Positions 20,846-30,677 of a stretch of DNA of 64,000 bases are shown piece after piece (within the stretch, counting starts at the first letter, position 1; the number at the start of each line of letters is the position of its first letter). The DNA comes from Apostichopus japonicus (lineage: Eukaryota; Echinodermata; Holothuroidea; Aspidochirotida; Stichopodidae): contig NC_092577.1 of assembly GCF_037975245.1 (NCBI RefSeq), forward strand, positions 1,668,001-1,732,000, given 5' to 3'. The notes under the pieces were generated by a model. It made no database searches and had not been told where the DNA came from. It worked only from the letters and a program-made list of their open reading frames with translations. A program made the position numbers and the translations under genes.

Positions 20846-21388
20846 ATGGAGCGCAAGGACGAGACAGAGTGGAGCGATGGAGAACTAGAGAGGTGCATCG
20901 AATACCGCTGCAGAATTTGTAGACAAAGGCAGTCCAGTGCGGCAGATTTGAAATCGCATTTCCGGAAGGAGCACAGTAGGAAGAGATTCCATTGCGAAAC
21001 CTGCTCGTACCAGAGTGACCGAAAGACAGATGTACAGAGACACTCTGATGCCAAACATCGAAAGTTAGAACCGAAGACTAAAGGGAAAAAGGACCATCGC
21101 AACGATGGGAACAAAGACAACGACAAAGAGCCACCCAAGGTGCAAAGGGTGACATCTGTGTATGCGCCAGCCCTGGAGGACCTGCTGGGATCACCACTGT
21201 CCTCCTTATCAAGACCCCCAACACCGCAGGCCTGCTGCAAAAGGAATTCCGACCCCAGAGAGCCCAGTACACCGCCACAAATCTCCAAGCAAGACCAGCG
21301 TGATTCCCACTTTAACACCGGAAAGACCTGGCCCAGACCCTCGACTGTTCCGTGGGGAGACGTAGGACCCTGGGATGCGAGTCAGTGA
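20846..21388 (+). CDS. Extra ORF with two C2H2 zinc fingers in env position
   Basis: 180 residues, ATG start. Two adjacent classical fingers: C22-C25-H38-H43 and C50-C53-H66-H71, both C-x2-C-x12-H-x4-H. Finger 2 begins FHCETCSYQSDRKTDVQRH. A basic and acidic linker rich in K, D and N (about 73-100) and a proline/serine-rich tail follow. There is no signal peptide, membrane segment or furin-like site, so this is not an envelope protein. A nuclear nucleic-acid-binding role is likely, for example element regulation or targeting, but function is unknown. The fingers differ from the host cluster in linker, framework and H-x4-H spacing, so it does not look like a recent capture from the neighbouring ZNF genes. 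The open frame is undamaged although pol has breaks. Confidence 0.8.
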   Translation: MERKDETEWSDGELERCIEYRCRICRQRQSSAADLKSHFRKEHSRKRFHCETCSYQSDRKTDVQRHSDAKHRKLEPKTKGKKDHRNDGNKDNDKEPPKVQRVTSVYAPALEDLLGSPLSSLSRPPTPQACCKRNSDPREPSTPPQISKQDQRDSHFNTGKTWPRPSTVPWGDVGPWDASQ

Positions 21389-21557
21389 GTGGAGGGAGAA
21401 AAGTAAGGTGCTCCCATGCAGCGCAACGCAGGTGGAATGGAAGGTGAGGAGGTTTGAAACCGGGATCAGACTAACAACACTGACGGAGACGGCAATCCAC
21501 CCAGATGGGACGGTGTTCCGAGCAACCAAGGAGACTGTAGAGGGGCCGGCCAACTGA
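21375..21557 (+). CDS. Small ORF before the polypurine tract
   Basis: 60 residues, overlapping the end of the zinc-finger ORF by 14 bases in another frame and ending 140 bases before the polypurine tract. Sequence is polar with an EWREK start and TTLTETAIHPDGTVF; no known domain recognised. It may be a C-terminal extension of the upstream ORF reached by a frame change, or chance. Confidence 0.3.
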   Translation: MRVSEWREKSKVLPCSATQVEWKVRRFETGIRLTTLTETAIHPDGTVFRATKETVEGPAN

Positions 21558-21696
21558 AGTAAACGTGGTGGAAAATATTAGCTCTTAGTTTTGTACTTCT
21601 ACTTATATTTTTTGTATTTCTGTCTAGTTGTATATGTAAAAGAGTTCTTAAAGATGTAAGCTTAATTCGTAAATGCGTGGTAGCATTTGTCTTTTT

Positions 21697-21709
21697 AAGA
21701 GGGGGGTAG
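21697..21709 (+). other. Polypurine tract
   Basis: AAGAGGGGGGTAG directly precedes the 3' LTR; standard position for plus-strand DNA priming. The only non-purine is the T two bases before the end. Confidence 0.8.
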
Positions 21710-22980
21710 TGTAACGGAAATGTATCCCTTTAAGTAATTTGTTATTGTAATATTCGTTTTAGGATTGAGCGTTCCCTCGGTTCTACCCGTCGATGGCCTC
21801 TCTCTCAAAACCTGTGTAGAGCTTTTGCGAGTTGCAGGTGGGGACAGCCAATGAAAATCGTACCCCTGTTTGTTTATAAACCTTGCTGAATCAGCACCCG
21901 AATTGAGATGTGTCCCATGTTAGTGGTAGCGCAGATTGTTTTATTAGTTTGAGCTCACCACGCTCACGAGGTATTCCAAGATTGGCCTCTGACGGAGAGA
22001 GAACCGAGAGAACGCCTATTTTCTGTAAGTTGCTACCACTTCACTGGTATATTTTTGTTCTATCACACGATTATGTGCTTGGCATGACTTCTAGGTTTGT
22101 TTGTCTTAGGAAAGATTAAATCGGGTATCTTTGGGGTGACGGGGGTTATTTTTCGTACACCTAGGGAATTGTAAGAAAATTATCGTTGCGCTAAGTGCAT
22201 TGAAGTAGCAAGAAACTAGGGTGTATTTTTAGGATGTCATATTTGTTGTCACATTCTATAGGGGGTTCGATAATTGTAATTTCGACTTCACTAGGAGGCT
22301 CACAAACGCTATACCGTGTGTTTCATGTGGGCGTTTGTTTTATATATATCTTTTGTGTTTTCTTAAGCAAAGCAAGTAGTGAGAACGACTAGTGTCAACA
22401 AACGCTAGTATTATCCTTCATCTGTAAATACATTTACCCACGTACTGGTTCGGTTGTGATCTCGAAAAGAGATATTTTAATTAGTAATATAAACTGGTTA
22501 AGTCTTTAAGCCTGTTGTTGAGTACGTCCCAATTAAATATCTTGTATGCCTCCACGAGTTAGTGTAATTGCGTAAGTGCGTAACTGCGTAAGTGCGTAAC
22601 TGCGTAAGTGCGTAACTGCGTAACTGCGTAAGTGCGCAACTGCGTAACTGCGTAAGTGCGTAACTGCGTAAATGCGTAAGTGCGTAGTTGCGTAACTGTG
22701 TAACTACCTAACTGCGTAACTTCCTAAGTGCGTAACTGTGTTACTGCTTAAGTGTACAGACAGTTCCTGTACCATGTCTATTAACTGCTTATCTGTAAAG
22801 TCTGTCAATGCCATAATCTGTGGTAAATTCATGTGCCAGTGAATCAAAGATCAACGTAATAAATCAATAAATAAGCGATCAACCAGTCATCAATCTCTTC
22901 TCCGATTTTTGTCTTGATATGTGTTGAAGATTTTTATTAGTTCAAGCAGCTGGACTTCGGGGACACTGGTCAACGTTACA
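21710..22980 (+). repeat. 3' long terminal repeat
   Basis: 1,271 bases, nearly identical to the 5' LTR; the shorter tandem array at about 22567-22760 explains the size difference. It is followed at 22981 by the interrupted unit flank. Confidence 0.95.
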
Positions 22981-23099
22981 ATATCATATTGGATCAACAA
23001 GGACTGATTTTTGTAAATTTTGTGATTATTTGTATATGCATTTGTCAACAGCAGAATGGATTAAATGCATTGAAGACTTGCCCAAAACAGTGTACTGCC

Positions 23100-23400
23100 C
23101 TCTGAAAAAAAAAGTTAACTTTCTGTTGCTTGCAAGGGAAGTTTTCTTCTTGTCACTACAAACTGCAGACAGTTACTGTACTTATAGAAACGAGATATCT
23201 TGTTATCTGTTTTCTAGACCTTAGATGTCCATCGCTGCTATGTACACTGTGTTGTGGGTATTGACCGTAGCTCTGCATATATTGACTGTACACTATATAG
23301 TGTCTCATTACCGAAGATAGCAAGCTGTGTGTGTATTTTCTGGAATCGATGGTGGTGTCTAACACTTCTGTTACACCTCATTCGAAACTAGGTCAGATTA
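23100..23400 (-). repeat. Dispersed repeat REP-X, reversed copy
   Basis: Reverse complement of the family at 1540-1800, recognisable by CTGGAATCGATGGTGGT and CACCTCATTCGAAACTAGG. Duplicated at 38850-39170 and 46430-46690. Confidence 0.65.
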
Positions 23401-23689
23401 CCTGCAATAGATGTTCCTTTTTATGCTAGTCTTCACACCATTTATTGAGTAGGGTGAACACAAAAGAGATAGATGTAAGAGGATAAGTAGACAAGGGAGG
23501 AAGAGAAGAAAGAAACCAACAGGGGTAAGAGGGTAGGAAGGAGATAAATTTCTGTTAATGACAACTCCGCAAGACAACTAAGCAAAATCTTGCTCCCTTT
23601 TGGAGATATCCAATATTTAAAAGGTACATGTACAGTATGTCATTGTATCCACCACACAAAGCACTTTTTACATTACCCAGGAACAGTTT

Positions 23690-23850
23690 GCCTGAGAAAG
23701 TTGTACTTGCAAGTAGTGTGAATGGGTTTAAGAATGCTTTGGACATTGTAATCGGGTCTGACTGTTTGTGTCTTCAGCTTTTTTTCTCCCCTACACTAGG
23801 GTCCTTGATGGGGACTTCAGTGTCCCTCCTGATCGTTTCTTTCTACTAAA
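23690..23850 (+). mobile_element. LINE 3'-end fragment
   Basis: Reverse complement of the LINE 3' UTR seen at about 7640-7830, including GGTCCTTGATGGGGACTT. Very short 5'-truncated copy on the plus strand. Copies at 39455-39615 and 46960-47125. Confidence 0.6.
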
Positions 23851-24244
23851 CTAAATTATCCCACTTTTCCTAGTCTGAATTATATCTACTACTTTTTTTC
23901 AGATCCCAACTTCTGGATAAACATTTACAGGGAATGCTGCGTACAGCTGTTAGGCCTATTTTGTATAGTTACTCAAATACAACATAACTAGACTATTCGC
24001 GGAACCGCTACCTGTGTTAACAGTGTTATCGTGAGACGGTGACCCTGGTTCCACCTTTACGGAGATCTGAAACATTTTGTTTCCCGTGGATAAGTGCTCG
24101 GTTGATGATCTTCTGCTTGTTTTGTGGTTGATCCGTTTTGTCTTGTAATTTGTTTTATTTTTACACTACGTAATATTAAACCAGAAAAGGAAAACGTTTA
24201 GTTGTTCCGATACCCAAACGTATTCGTACTTTATTGTACTGTAC

Positions 24245-24631
24245 AAATAATGAATGGTTATGAGTGCAATAGTGCAAATATTTCATGAATTGAAAGATGG
24301 AATGTTCCATTCAATGAGGTGCAGCCGAGTTGAATGGAACAAATCACATCTTTCAATGAAGGAAATATTTGCACTATTGCACTCATAACCATTCATTATT
24401 TGTTTTATACAACACCTTCAAATTTGGATATAATTGGATGTAAAATGCACTCATGCAACAGATTGTTTTGAACAGACAGGTCTCTCTGCTCTCTTACCAT
24501 TGAAAAAAGTCCTATCAAAGAAGTATAACGCCTGGTTCTATCATCATAGCGTGCAATAGAGCGGATTTTGCATGCAATCGACGAGCACTTGACCAATCAA
24601 ATGGCCGGAATATAATTAGGTGTTGTATAAA
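24245..24631. mobile_element. 387-bp foldback insertion with GTAC target repeat
   Basis: Flanked by GTAC at 24241-24244 and 24632-24635. The ZNF-E unit has an unoccupied site (GTGC, about 47511-47514), which makes it an insertion. The left part is a near-perfect hairpin: arms at 24245-24315 and about 24333-24403, pairing TAATGAATGGTTATGAGTGC with its complement. The right part has inverted ends ATACAACACCT / AGGTGTTGTAT. No ORF of note. Same element at 40004-40390. Confidence 0.7.
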
Positions 24632-24814
24632 GTACGCTAAGCCATACAATCTACAGTATTGACTAATGTGGCAACATACTGTATATAGGTATTGTCTATT
24701 AAACATTCAATTTATATGCCGCACCTTGTACCTTATATTATTGTAGAGTAGCGCCCTCGGTTGGTGCAGGCTAGTTAAGAATAAACATGGCCACCAACCA
24801 AACGATTTGTGTAC

Positions 24815-24920
24815 TCTTAGTTTAGTAGAAAAAAAGGATCAGAAAGGACACTGAAGTCCCTATCAAAGACCCTATAATAGGAGACGGGCAAAAACAGACA
24901 ACACAAAAATCTGACCCGAT
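24815..24920 (-). mobile_element. LINE 3'-end fragment
   Basis: Matches the LINE 3' UTR at 7640-7745 (TTAGTAGAAAAAAAGGATCA, then AAGTCCCTATCAAAGACCC). Opposite orientation to the fragment at 23690. Copies near 40574-40680 and 47758-47870. Confidence 0.6.
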
Positions 24921-25216
24921 TACTGTAAGAAAATTGCTTGTGACCCGAAATTTTTCGTAGGCTACTCAAATTTTTTGGGACCAAAATCGTATTGGGCCAA
25001 ATCAATTTTGAGTCAAATGTGTTTCAATTTAGACCAAAATATGTTACGGGCCTACCATTGGGGGGGGGGAGTCTGCACAAATGGGGGGGAATAGCTATGC
25101 CCCGCTCAACCTGGGGCTGCAGTCGGGGGAATTTAAAAACGTCCAAACTGCACGCGACGCGTGCTGTGTGACCAATCATTGCCCCTTGTTAAAATACATT
25201 TGAAACTGTTGGGCAC

Positions 25217-25722
25217 ATGGAGAGCCGTTTTAACTTTTAATAAGGAATTTCAGATATCTCAAATAATTTCAGATATCTCAAATTAAATTACAGATATCTC
25301 CAATCTATTTAACATATCTACAAATAATTGCAGATATCTTAAAATCAATTTTAAATATCTCGAAATACCAGAGAATTTCAGATATCTGAAATTGAATTTG
25401 AGATATCTGAAATTGAATTTGAGATATCTGCAATACTATTTCAGATATCGGCAATACTATTTCAGATATCTGAATAGAATATCAGATATCTCAAATTCAA
25501 TTTCAGGTATCTGAAATAGAATTGCAGATATCTCGAATTAAATTGCAGATATCTCGAATTCAATTTTAGATATCTGAATAGAATTTCAGATATCTCGAAT
25601 TAAATTACAGATATCTCAAATTTCAGATATCTGAAAAGTCCTGATTAAATGTTAAAATGGCTTCCATACGTACGCCATTTTAACATTTAATCAGGAATTT
25701 CTGCAGATGCATTTCAGATATC
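25217..25722. repeat. GATATC foldback element plus truncated partner
   Basis: Inverted ends built from ATGGAGAGCCGTTTTAAC at 25217 and its complement ending at 25667 enclose about 20 degenerate units of roughly 18-20 bases, typically TTTCAGATATCTCGAATT. A second element begins in inverted contact at 25674 (GCCATTTTAACATTTAATC), making a perfect hairpin across the junction. It is cut off at about 25722, where LINE sequence starts; this is a boundary of the 15.76-kb unit. Duplicated at 40974-41480; both elements are complete at 48159-49085. Confidence 0.75.
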
Positions 25723-25900
25723 TTGAGACTCTCTGATCAACGACTGACTGTTGAAGTGACAGACCACAGACTTTTTAACAATAGACTACATGACCTTACA
25801 AACAACACTAGTGAGACTAACCGGCCTATAATTACAGGGCTTAGACTTACCACCCTTCTTGAAAATTGGGGTAAAATATTGTGGGCCAGCAGTCTTTATT
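25723..25900 (-). mobile_element. LINE RT remnant at duplication junction
   Basis: About 180 bases matching 8912-9085 of the LINE, fused directly to the GATATC element. Same junction at 41481-41660. Coding frame destroyed. Confidence 0.7.
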
Positions 25901-28125
25901 TAAGATGTTACACTTATAAATTAAGCATGCAGTTAAAACTGATCTTACATAATAACCCTTGGTTATTTATCCTGTTCTACCTTTTGAGTAATGCTTCGTC
26001 GCTCGTCTATTTAGAGAAGTCTTAATCACTTCATTATTTAGCGCATAACGGTACTAACTGGTGTTTAATAGGCTAGGCCATTTTTTATACAATACTGTAT
26101 AACTAGACTATTCGCGGAACCGTTACCTGTGTTAAGGGTGTTATCATGTAATGGTGACCCTGGTTCCACCTTTACGGATATCTGAAACATTTTCTTTCCC
26201 GTGGATAAGTGCTTGGTGATCTTCTACTAGTGCTGCAGTTGATCCGTTGCGGTTACGTTTGCAAAGCTTGGTAATATTCAACAACAGCCAACGGTCCTTG
26301 TTAGGTATACTAACTATTTAAGTGGGCTGAACTTAAGTGTTGTATATCACCACCCAATATCATATCATAATCTGACCTAGTTTCAACGAGTTGCCTAGTT
26401 TCGAATGAGGTGTAACAGAAGTGTTAGACACCACCATCGATCCCAGAAAATACACACAAAGCGTGCTACCGTCGGTTATTAGACACTAGTGTACAATCAA
26501 TACATGCAGCTACGGTCAACACCCACAACACAGTGTACCATAGCAGCCATAGATATCTCAGGTCCAGATAAAAGAGAACAGGGTATCACGTTTCGCAGTT
26601 TGTAGCAACATTTAAAACATGTCACTTGCAAGCAATGAAAGTTAACTTTTTCGGAGGGCCGCACGCGGTTTGGGGCGAGTCTTCAATGCCTTTAATGTAC
26701 TAGCAACCATAGAGGTAAAACCTTCATGCAACAACTAACTGTACTCCAAGTTTGGATTTAATCTGAATGAACGAGATGGTCTCAAAAGATGAAGGCCTAC
26801 ATGAACCAGTTATAATTCACAAGTTTGGGTACCATCCGACTTAAGGTTGTGGAGTTTAATATTGCTCTATAAAGAAAATATGAGCCCAAACATATTGGGC
26901 CCCACAAATTCTTTCCCAAAGCGTATGTCCCAGAATACATTCAAGGTGAAAATAACATTGCGGCCCACCAAGCCCAAAAATGGGCCCAGAAGTTTTTGAG
27001 TCCAGATGGTCCAAACGAAGATTCTGTTACAATATCACTTACGATTGGAACGTGAAAATTATCACGTTTGACCTCATAACCTCATTAAAATTTATAGGGT
27101 CAGTGTCCAAGAATGAAAGGCACACCTTCCCACTATGAAACATCAACATAGCAAGTATGAGATATATCCATCACTCCGTTGTTGAGTTATTGCAGACCCA
27201 CACAAGTGTCACAGACACACACAAACACCAACCTGACTGCATAGGTGCCACTGTATGGGGATTGGGGAGGTGAGACAGGGAGAGGGAAGCAAGCAAAGTG
27301 TTAAGGGGAAGCTATTTGGGAGGTGGGGAAAACGCACATCACTGGCAAATTTAGGGGACTAATCCCACCCCAGCCCACATACAGTAGGAGTTCCAAATTT
27401 CCCTGGACTGAGTTGCATGACTGAGGTGCATGAACCTCAATTAATGGATGGGTTGTTGTCAGATAAGAATGTTACAAGTGAGGGGTAGTTTCTAGCTAAC
27501 TTCACAATGCTCACATTGGGCAGTTGAAAAAAGTTACTTATGCAAGACTTAGAGGCCAAATGGAGTTTTTTTGTTATGCAAGTTGAAACTATAAATTAGC
27601 TCCATAGTATCGTTCCAACTGTAAGGTTGTGCTAACAAATACTTTTGAATTCTGGAATTGTCCACCACTGAACGTTTTAGCTCCAACATAGGTGGGGCTT
27701 GAGGCATACAATTCTACCACCCCCTCACTCCCCCCACCCCGAGGCTTTGCCAACCCCTTTCAGCATATCCCAAGTATTACAGATTGTGTAAATCCTTGGT
27801 ACATCTTTGTGCTATTACCTTAGTTTACTTTACAACATGAACTTGAAGAACAGTAAGTAGGCCCAGAGTTTATAACCAGCCAACTAGTGGTGTTTGCATG
27901 CTATCAAGCAGAAGCAGCAGTTGGAGGTGGGTGGTTCAGTCAGGATCAGTAACCTGAAACATTGATTTATACCTAGGCATAGATCCAGGTAATGTGAGGT
28001 GTACTCCTCCTTTTCACTGCATTCTTTTACACACTCACTCAAAAATACAAGATAGGCATTGACAGGTATGTGTGTGTCCAGTAGATCAAATTTATAGTAT
28101 CAATATACCCCAGAATGCATCATTG
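25901..28125. other. Non-coding 3' flank of ZNF-C
   Basis: Copy of the unit flank; boundary repeat at about 25918, REP-X at about 26385-26640. It is near-identical to 41660-43890 and less similar to the flanks of A, B and D. It ends abruptly at 28125, where the distal decayed finger modules present in other units are missing. No gene supported. Confidence 0.7.
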
Positions 28126-28236
28126 GAAGACATTTTCTCACAGTAGTTACACTCATAAGGCTTCTCTCCTGTGAGTGTTCTTTCATGTATCCTCATTTGT
28201 CCAGAATAAGCAAACATTTTCTTACAATAGTTACAC
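28126..28236 (-). pseudogene. Residual zinc-finger module downstream of ZNF-C
   Basis: One C2H2 module plus a partial one remain out of frame after the ZNF-C stop. Compared with ZNF-A, the next five or six decayed modules have been deleted, joining unit flank directly to array sequence. Confidence 0.65.
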
Positions 28237-29735
28237 TTATAAGGCTTCTCCCCTGTGTTTTCTTTCATGTATCCTCATTTTCCCAGATCCAGCAAACTTT
28301 TTGTCACAGTAGTTACACTTATAAGGCTTCTCTCCTGTGTGCGTTCTTTCATGTAACTTCAATTGTCCAGAGTAAGCAAACGTTGTCTCACAGTAATTAC
28401 ACTGATAAGGTTTCTCTCCTGTATGTGTTCTTTCATGTACCTTCAAACTAGAGGCTTTGGCAAACTTTTTGTCACAGTAGTTACACTGATAAGGCTTCTC
28501 TCCTGTGTGTGTTCTTTCATGTATCTTCAATTGTCCAGAGTGAGCAAACATTGTCTCACAGTAGTTACACTGATAAGGCTTCTCTCCTGTGTGTGTTCTT
28601 TCATGTGTCCGCATTTGTCCAGATACAGCAAACTTTTTGTCACAGTAGTTACACTGATAAGGCTTCTCTCCTGTGTGTGTTCTTTCATGTATCTTCAATT
28701 GTCCAGTGTGAGCAAACATTTTCCCACAGTAGTTACACTGATAAGGCTTCTCTCCTGTATGTGTTCTTACATGCCTCTTCATATCAGAAGCTTTGGAAAA
28801 CGTTTTGTCACAGTAGTTACACTGATAAGGCTTCATTCCTGTGTGTGTTCTTTCATGTATCTTTGTTTGTGCAGAGTAAGCATACGATTTGTCACAGTAT
28901 TTGCACTGATAAGGCTTCTCTCCTGTGTGTGTTCTTTCATGTGTCCTCATTTGTCCAGATTCAGGAAACTTTTTGTCACAGTAGTTACAATGGTAAGGCT
29001 TCTCTCCTGTGTGTGTTCTTTCATGTATCTTCAACTGTCCAGAATAAGCAAACATTGTCTTACAGTAGTTGCACTGATAAGGCTTCTCTCCTGTGTGCGT
29101 TCTTTCATGTAACTTCAATTGTCCAGAGTATGCAAACGTTGTCTCACAGTAACTACACTGATAAGGTTTCTCTCCTGTATGTGTTCTTTTATGTACCTTC
29201 AAACTAGAGGCTTTGGCATACTTTTTGTCACAGTAGTTGCACTGATAAGGCTTCTCTCCTGTATGTGTTCTTTCATGTTCCCTCATTTGTCCAGAAGAAG
29301 CAAACATTTTCTTACAGTAACTACACTGATAAGGTTTCTCTCCTGTATGTGTTCTTACATGCCTCTTCAAGTTCTCAGCGCGGGTATACTTTTTGTCACA
29401 GTATTTACACTGATAGGACCTCTCTCCTGCATATGTTTTTTCATGTTTTTCCACACTTCCAGTGTGAGTAAACAGCTTGTTGCTACCAATACTGTTGTCA
29501 GGATTCTCTCTTCTATGAAGTGTACAAATCTCTGTCTGTTTTGGATTCCCTTTTATTTGTTTAGTATCGCCAGAGGATGTTTCTCCATTACTGGCCTCAT
29601 CCTCCAGACTGAATAAAACATGACATGAGTAGCTATCAACTGGTTCCACAGACTCCTTTTCTTCCTTCTTAACATCCTGTTGATGTCCTTGGTGGTGTGA
29701 GTGAGCAATGTGTCCAGAGGACAGTCCCTGATATA
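28237..29735 (-). CDS. ZNF-C: C2H2 zinc-finger protein, last exon (14 fingers)
   Basis: Acceptor CTTCAATTCTCAG, phase 1, first exon base 29735. Leader with VKKE and SVEP, half-finger [15 protein letters not shown] followed by the variant linker AGERSY, then 14 complete C2H2 fingers. Like ZNF-A, the array ends after the finger with helix [13 protein letters not shown], where the same two-base linker deletion shifts frame; here TAA follows at once at 28237. Several fingers are near-copies of each other (helices AYSGQLKL and AKASSLKV occur twice), indicating internal duplication. It shares leader subtype A with ZNF-A, but its 3' flank is most similar to that of ZNF-E. First exon not identified. 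Confidence 0.88.
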
Positions 29736-30175
29736 CTGAGAATTGAAGCAAAACACGAAACACAAAATTGTGACAACAGAATCCAACTGTTTTAGTAATT
29801 CTTCTTTTCATAAATGAGAATATTTCATTTACCACTACAGAACAGACAAGATTTGCTCTCAACAAGCATAGGCATACGAGGCGGGGGGGGGGGGGGCAAA
29901 AGTCCTGAAAAATTTGGGCAGCCTAAGAGGAGAAAAAAATATATATATAAATATGTAGTAGCTTGCCCGAATCTTTTTCATGAATATTTTTGCCCCAAAA
30001 ATTCCGTGGAGAGCATTCTGTGTTATTTGTTTTGTGACACTAATATAGGCCTCATGATTTTCTTTATTTAGCATCATGATGCCCGAACATTTCCTTGTAA
30101 CACCACCGTAAGGGCAGCTCATCTGGGCTACCAAGCTTTTTGCACTATCGCCCAAAATTATTAACAGAGAACGCC
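29736..30175. other. Intron or 5' flank of ZNF-C, proximal part
   Basis: Homologous to 5358-5845. Contains a poly-G run at 29882-29894. No gene. Confidence 0.6.
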
Positions 30176-30671
30176 TATGGCAAGCCACGTGGGACAAACA
30201 CTGCATAATATATCCGTGTATTAATTGGAATTTATACGCGTATTAATTGGAATATATACGCGTATATATTTTTAGCCAATCTTATGGCTTAAATATACCC
30301 GCGTATTAATTCTAATATATATACACGTATTAATTCGAATATATACACGTATTAATTCGAATATACACACGTATTAATTCGAGTATATACACGTATTAAT
30401 TCGAATATATACATGTATTAAATAAAATACATATGGGAATTAAATCCAATATATGCACGGATTAATTAGAATATACATGAAAAAAACATTTCCGCTCTTG
30501 CTGTGTACATATACCAACGATAAATGTTTTGGCGGGCTCGCGAGATCGCTTCAAAAAGCGAAACTTTACACATGTAGGCTACAACACGTGTATATTCGAA
30601 TTAATACGCGTATATATTCGAATTAATACGCGGATATATTATGCGGTGTTTGTCCCACATGGCTTGCCATA
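30176..30671. mobile_element. 496-bp MITE with 6-bp target duplication
   Basis: AACGCC flanks both sides (30170-30175 and 30672-30677) and occurs once in the unoccupied counterpart near 5839-5846. Terminal inverted repeats begin TATGGCAAGCC and extend at least 50 bases. The interior consists largely of AT-rich subrepeats with the core ACGCGTATTAATTCGA or ACACGTATTAATTCGA on both strands, so much of the element could fold. No transposase ORF. Superfamily not assigned. Confidence 0.8.
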
Positions 30672-30677
30672 AACGCC

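Larger units (their letters stand above)
13859..22980 (+). mobile_element. Ty3/gypsy LTR retrotransposon with an extra zinc-finger ORF
   Basis: A full-length element of 9,122 bases: 5' LTR, tRNA-Leu primer site, gag, protease, RT/RNase H, integrase, a C2H2 ORF, polypurine tract and 3' LTR. The LTRs start TGTAACGG and end CGTTACA. The domain order protease-RT-RNase H-integrase is that of Ty3/gypsy. The flanks read TATCATAG before and ATATCATATT after; the unoccupied site at about 38736 and 46285 reads TTATCATATCATATT, so the target repeat is about 4 bases and imperfect (ATAG/ATAT). Frame breaks after protease and around the RNase H-integrase linker suggest this copy is not autonomous unless they are sequence errors. 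Confidence 0.95.
22981..25216. other. Upstream flank of ZNF-B, continued after the retrotransposon
   Basis: No gene supported. The stretch is nearly identical to about 38739-40973 and more distantly similar to 46285-48158. It contains a reversed REP-X copy, two LINE 3'-end fragments in opposite orientation and the 387-base foldback insertion, followed by degenerate TTTTTTGGGACCAAAA-like sequence (24940-25060). Confidence 0.7.

Noticed and set aside
20846-21388. Envelope gene interpretation of the extra ORF
   Set aside because: No signal peptide, hydrophobic membrane segment or cleavage motif; two clear C2H2 fingers instead.
28363-29207. Long plus-strand ORFs (up to 249 residues) over the zinc-finger arrays, also at 3985-4572, 12638-13411, 37604-38293, 44993-45850 and 62876-63403
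   Set aside because: They are antisense shadows of the repeated 84-base finger unit, as shown by the recurring [12 protein letters not shown] pattern, which is the complement of the linker and framework codons.
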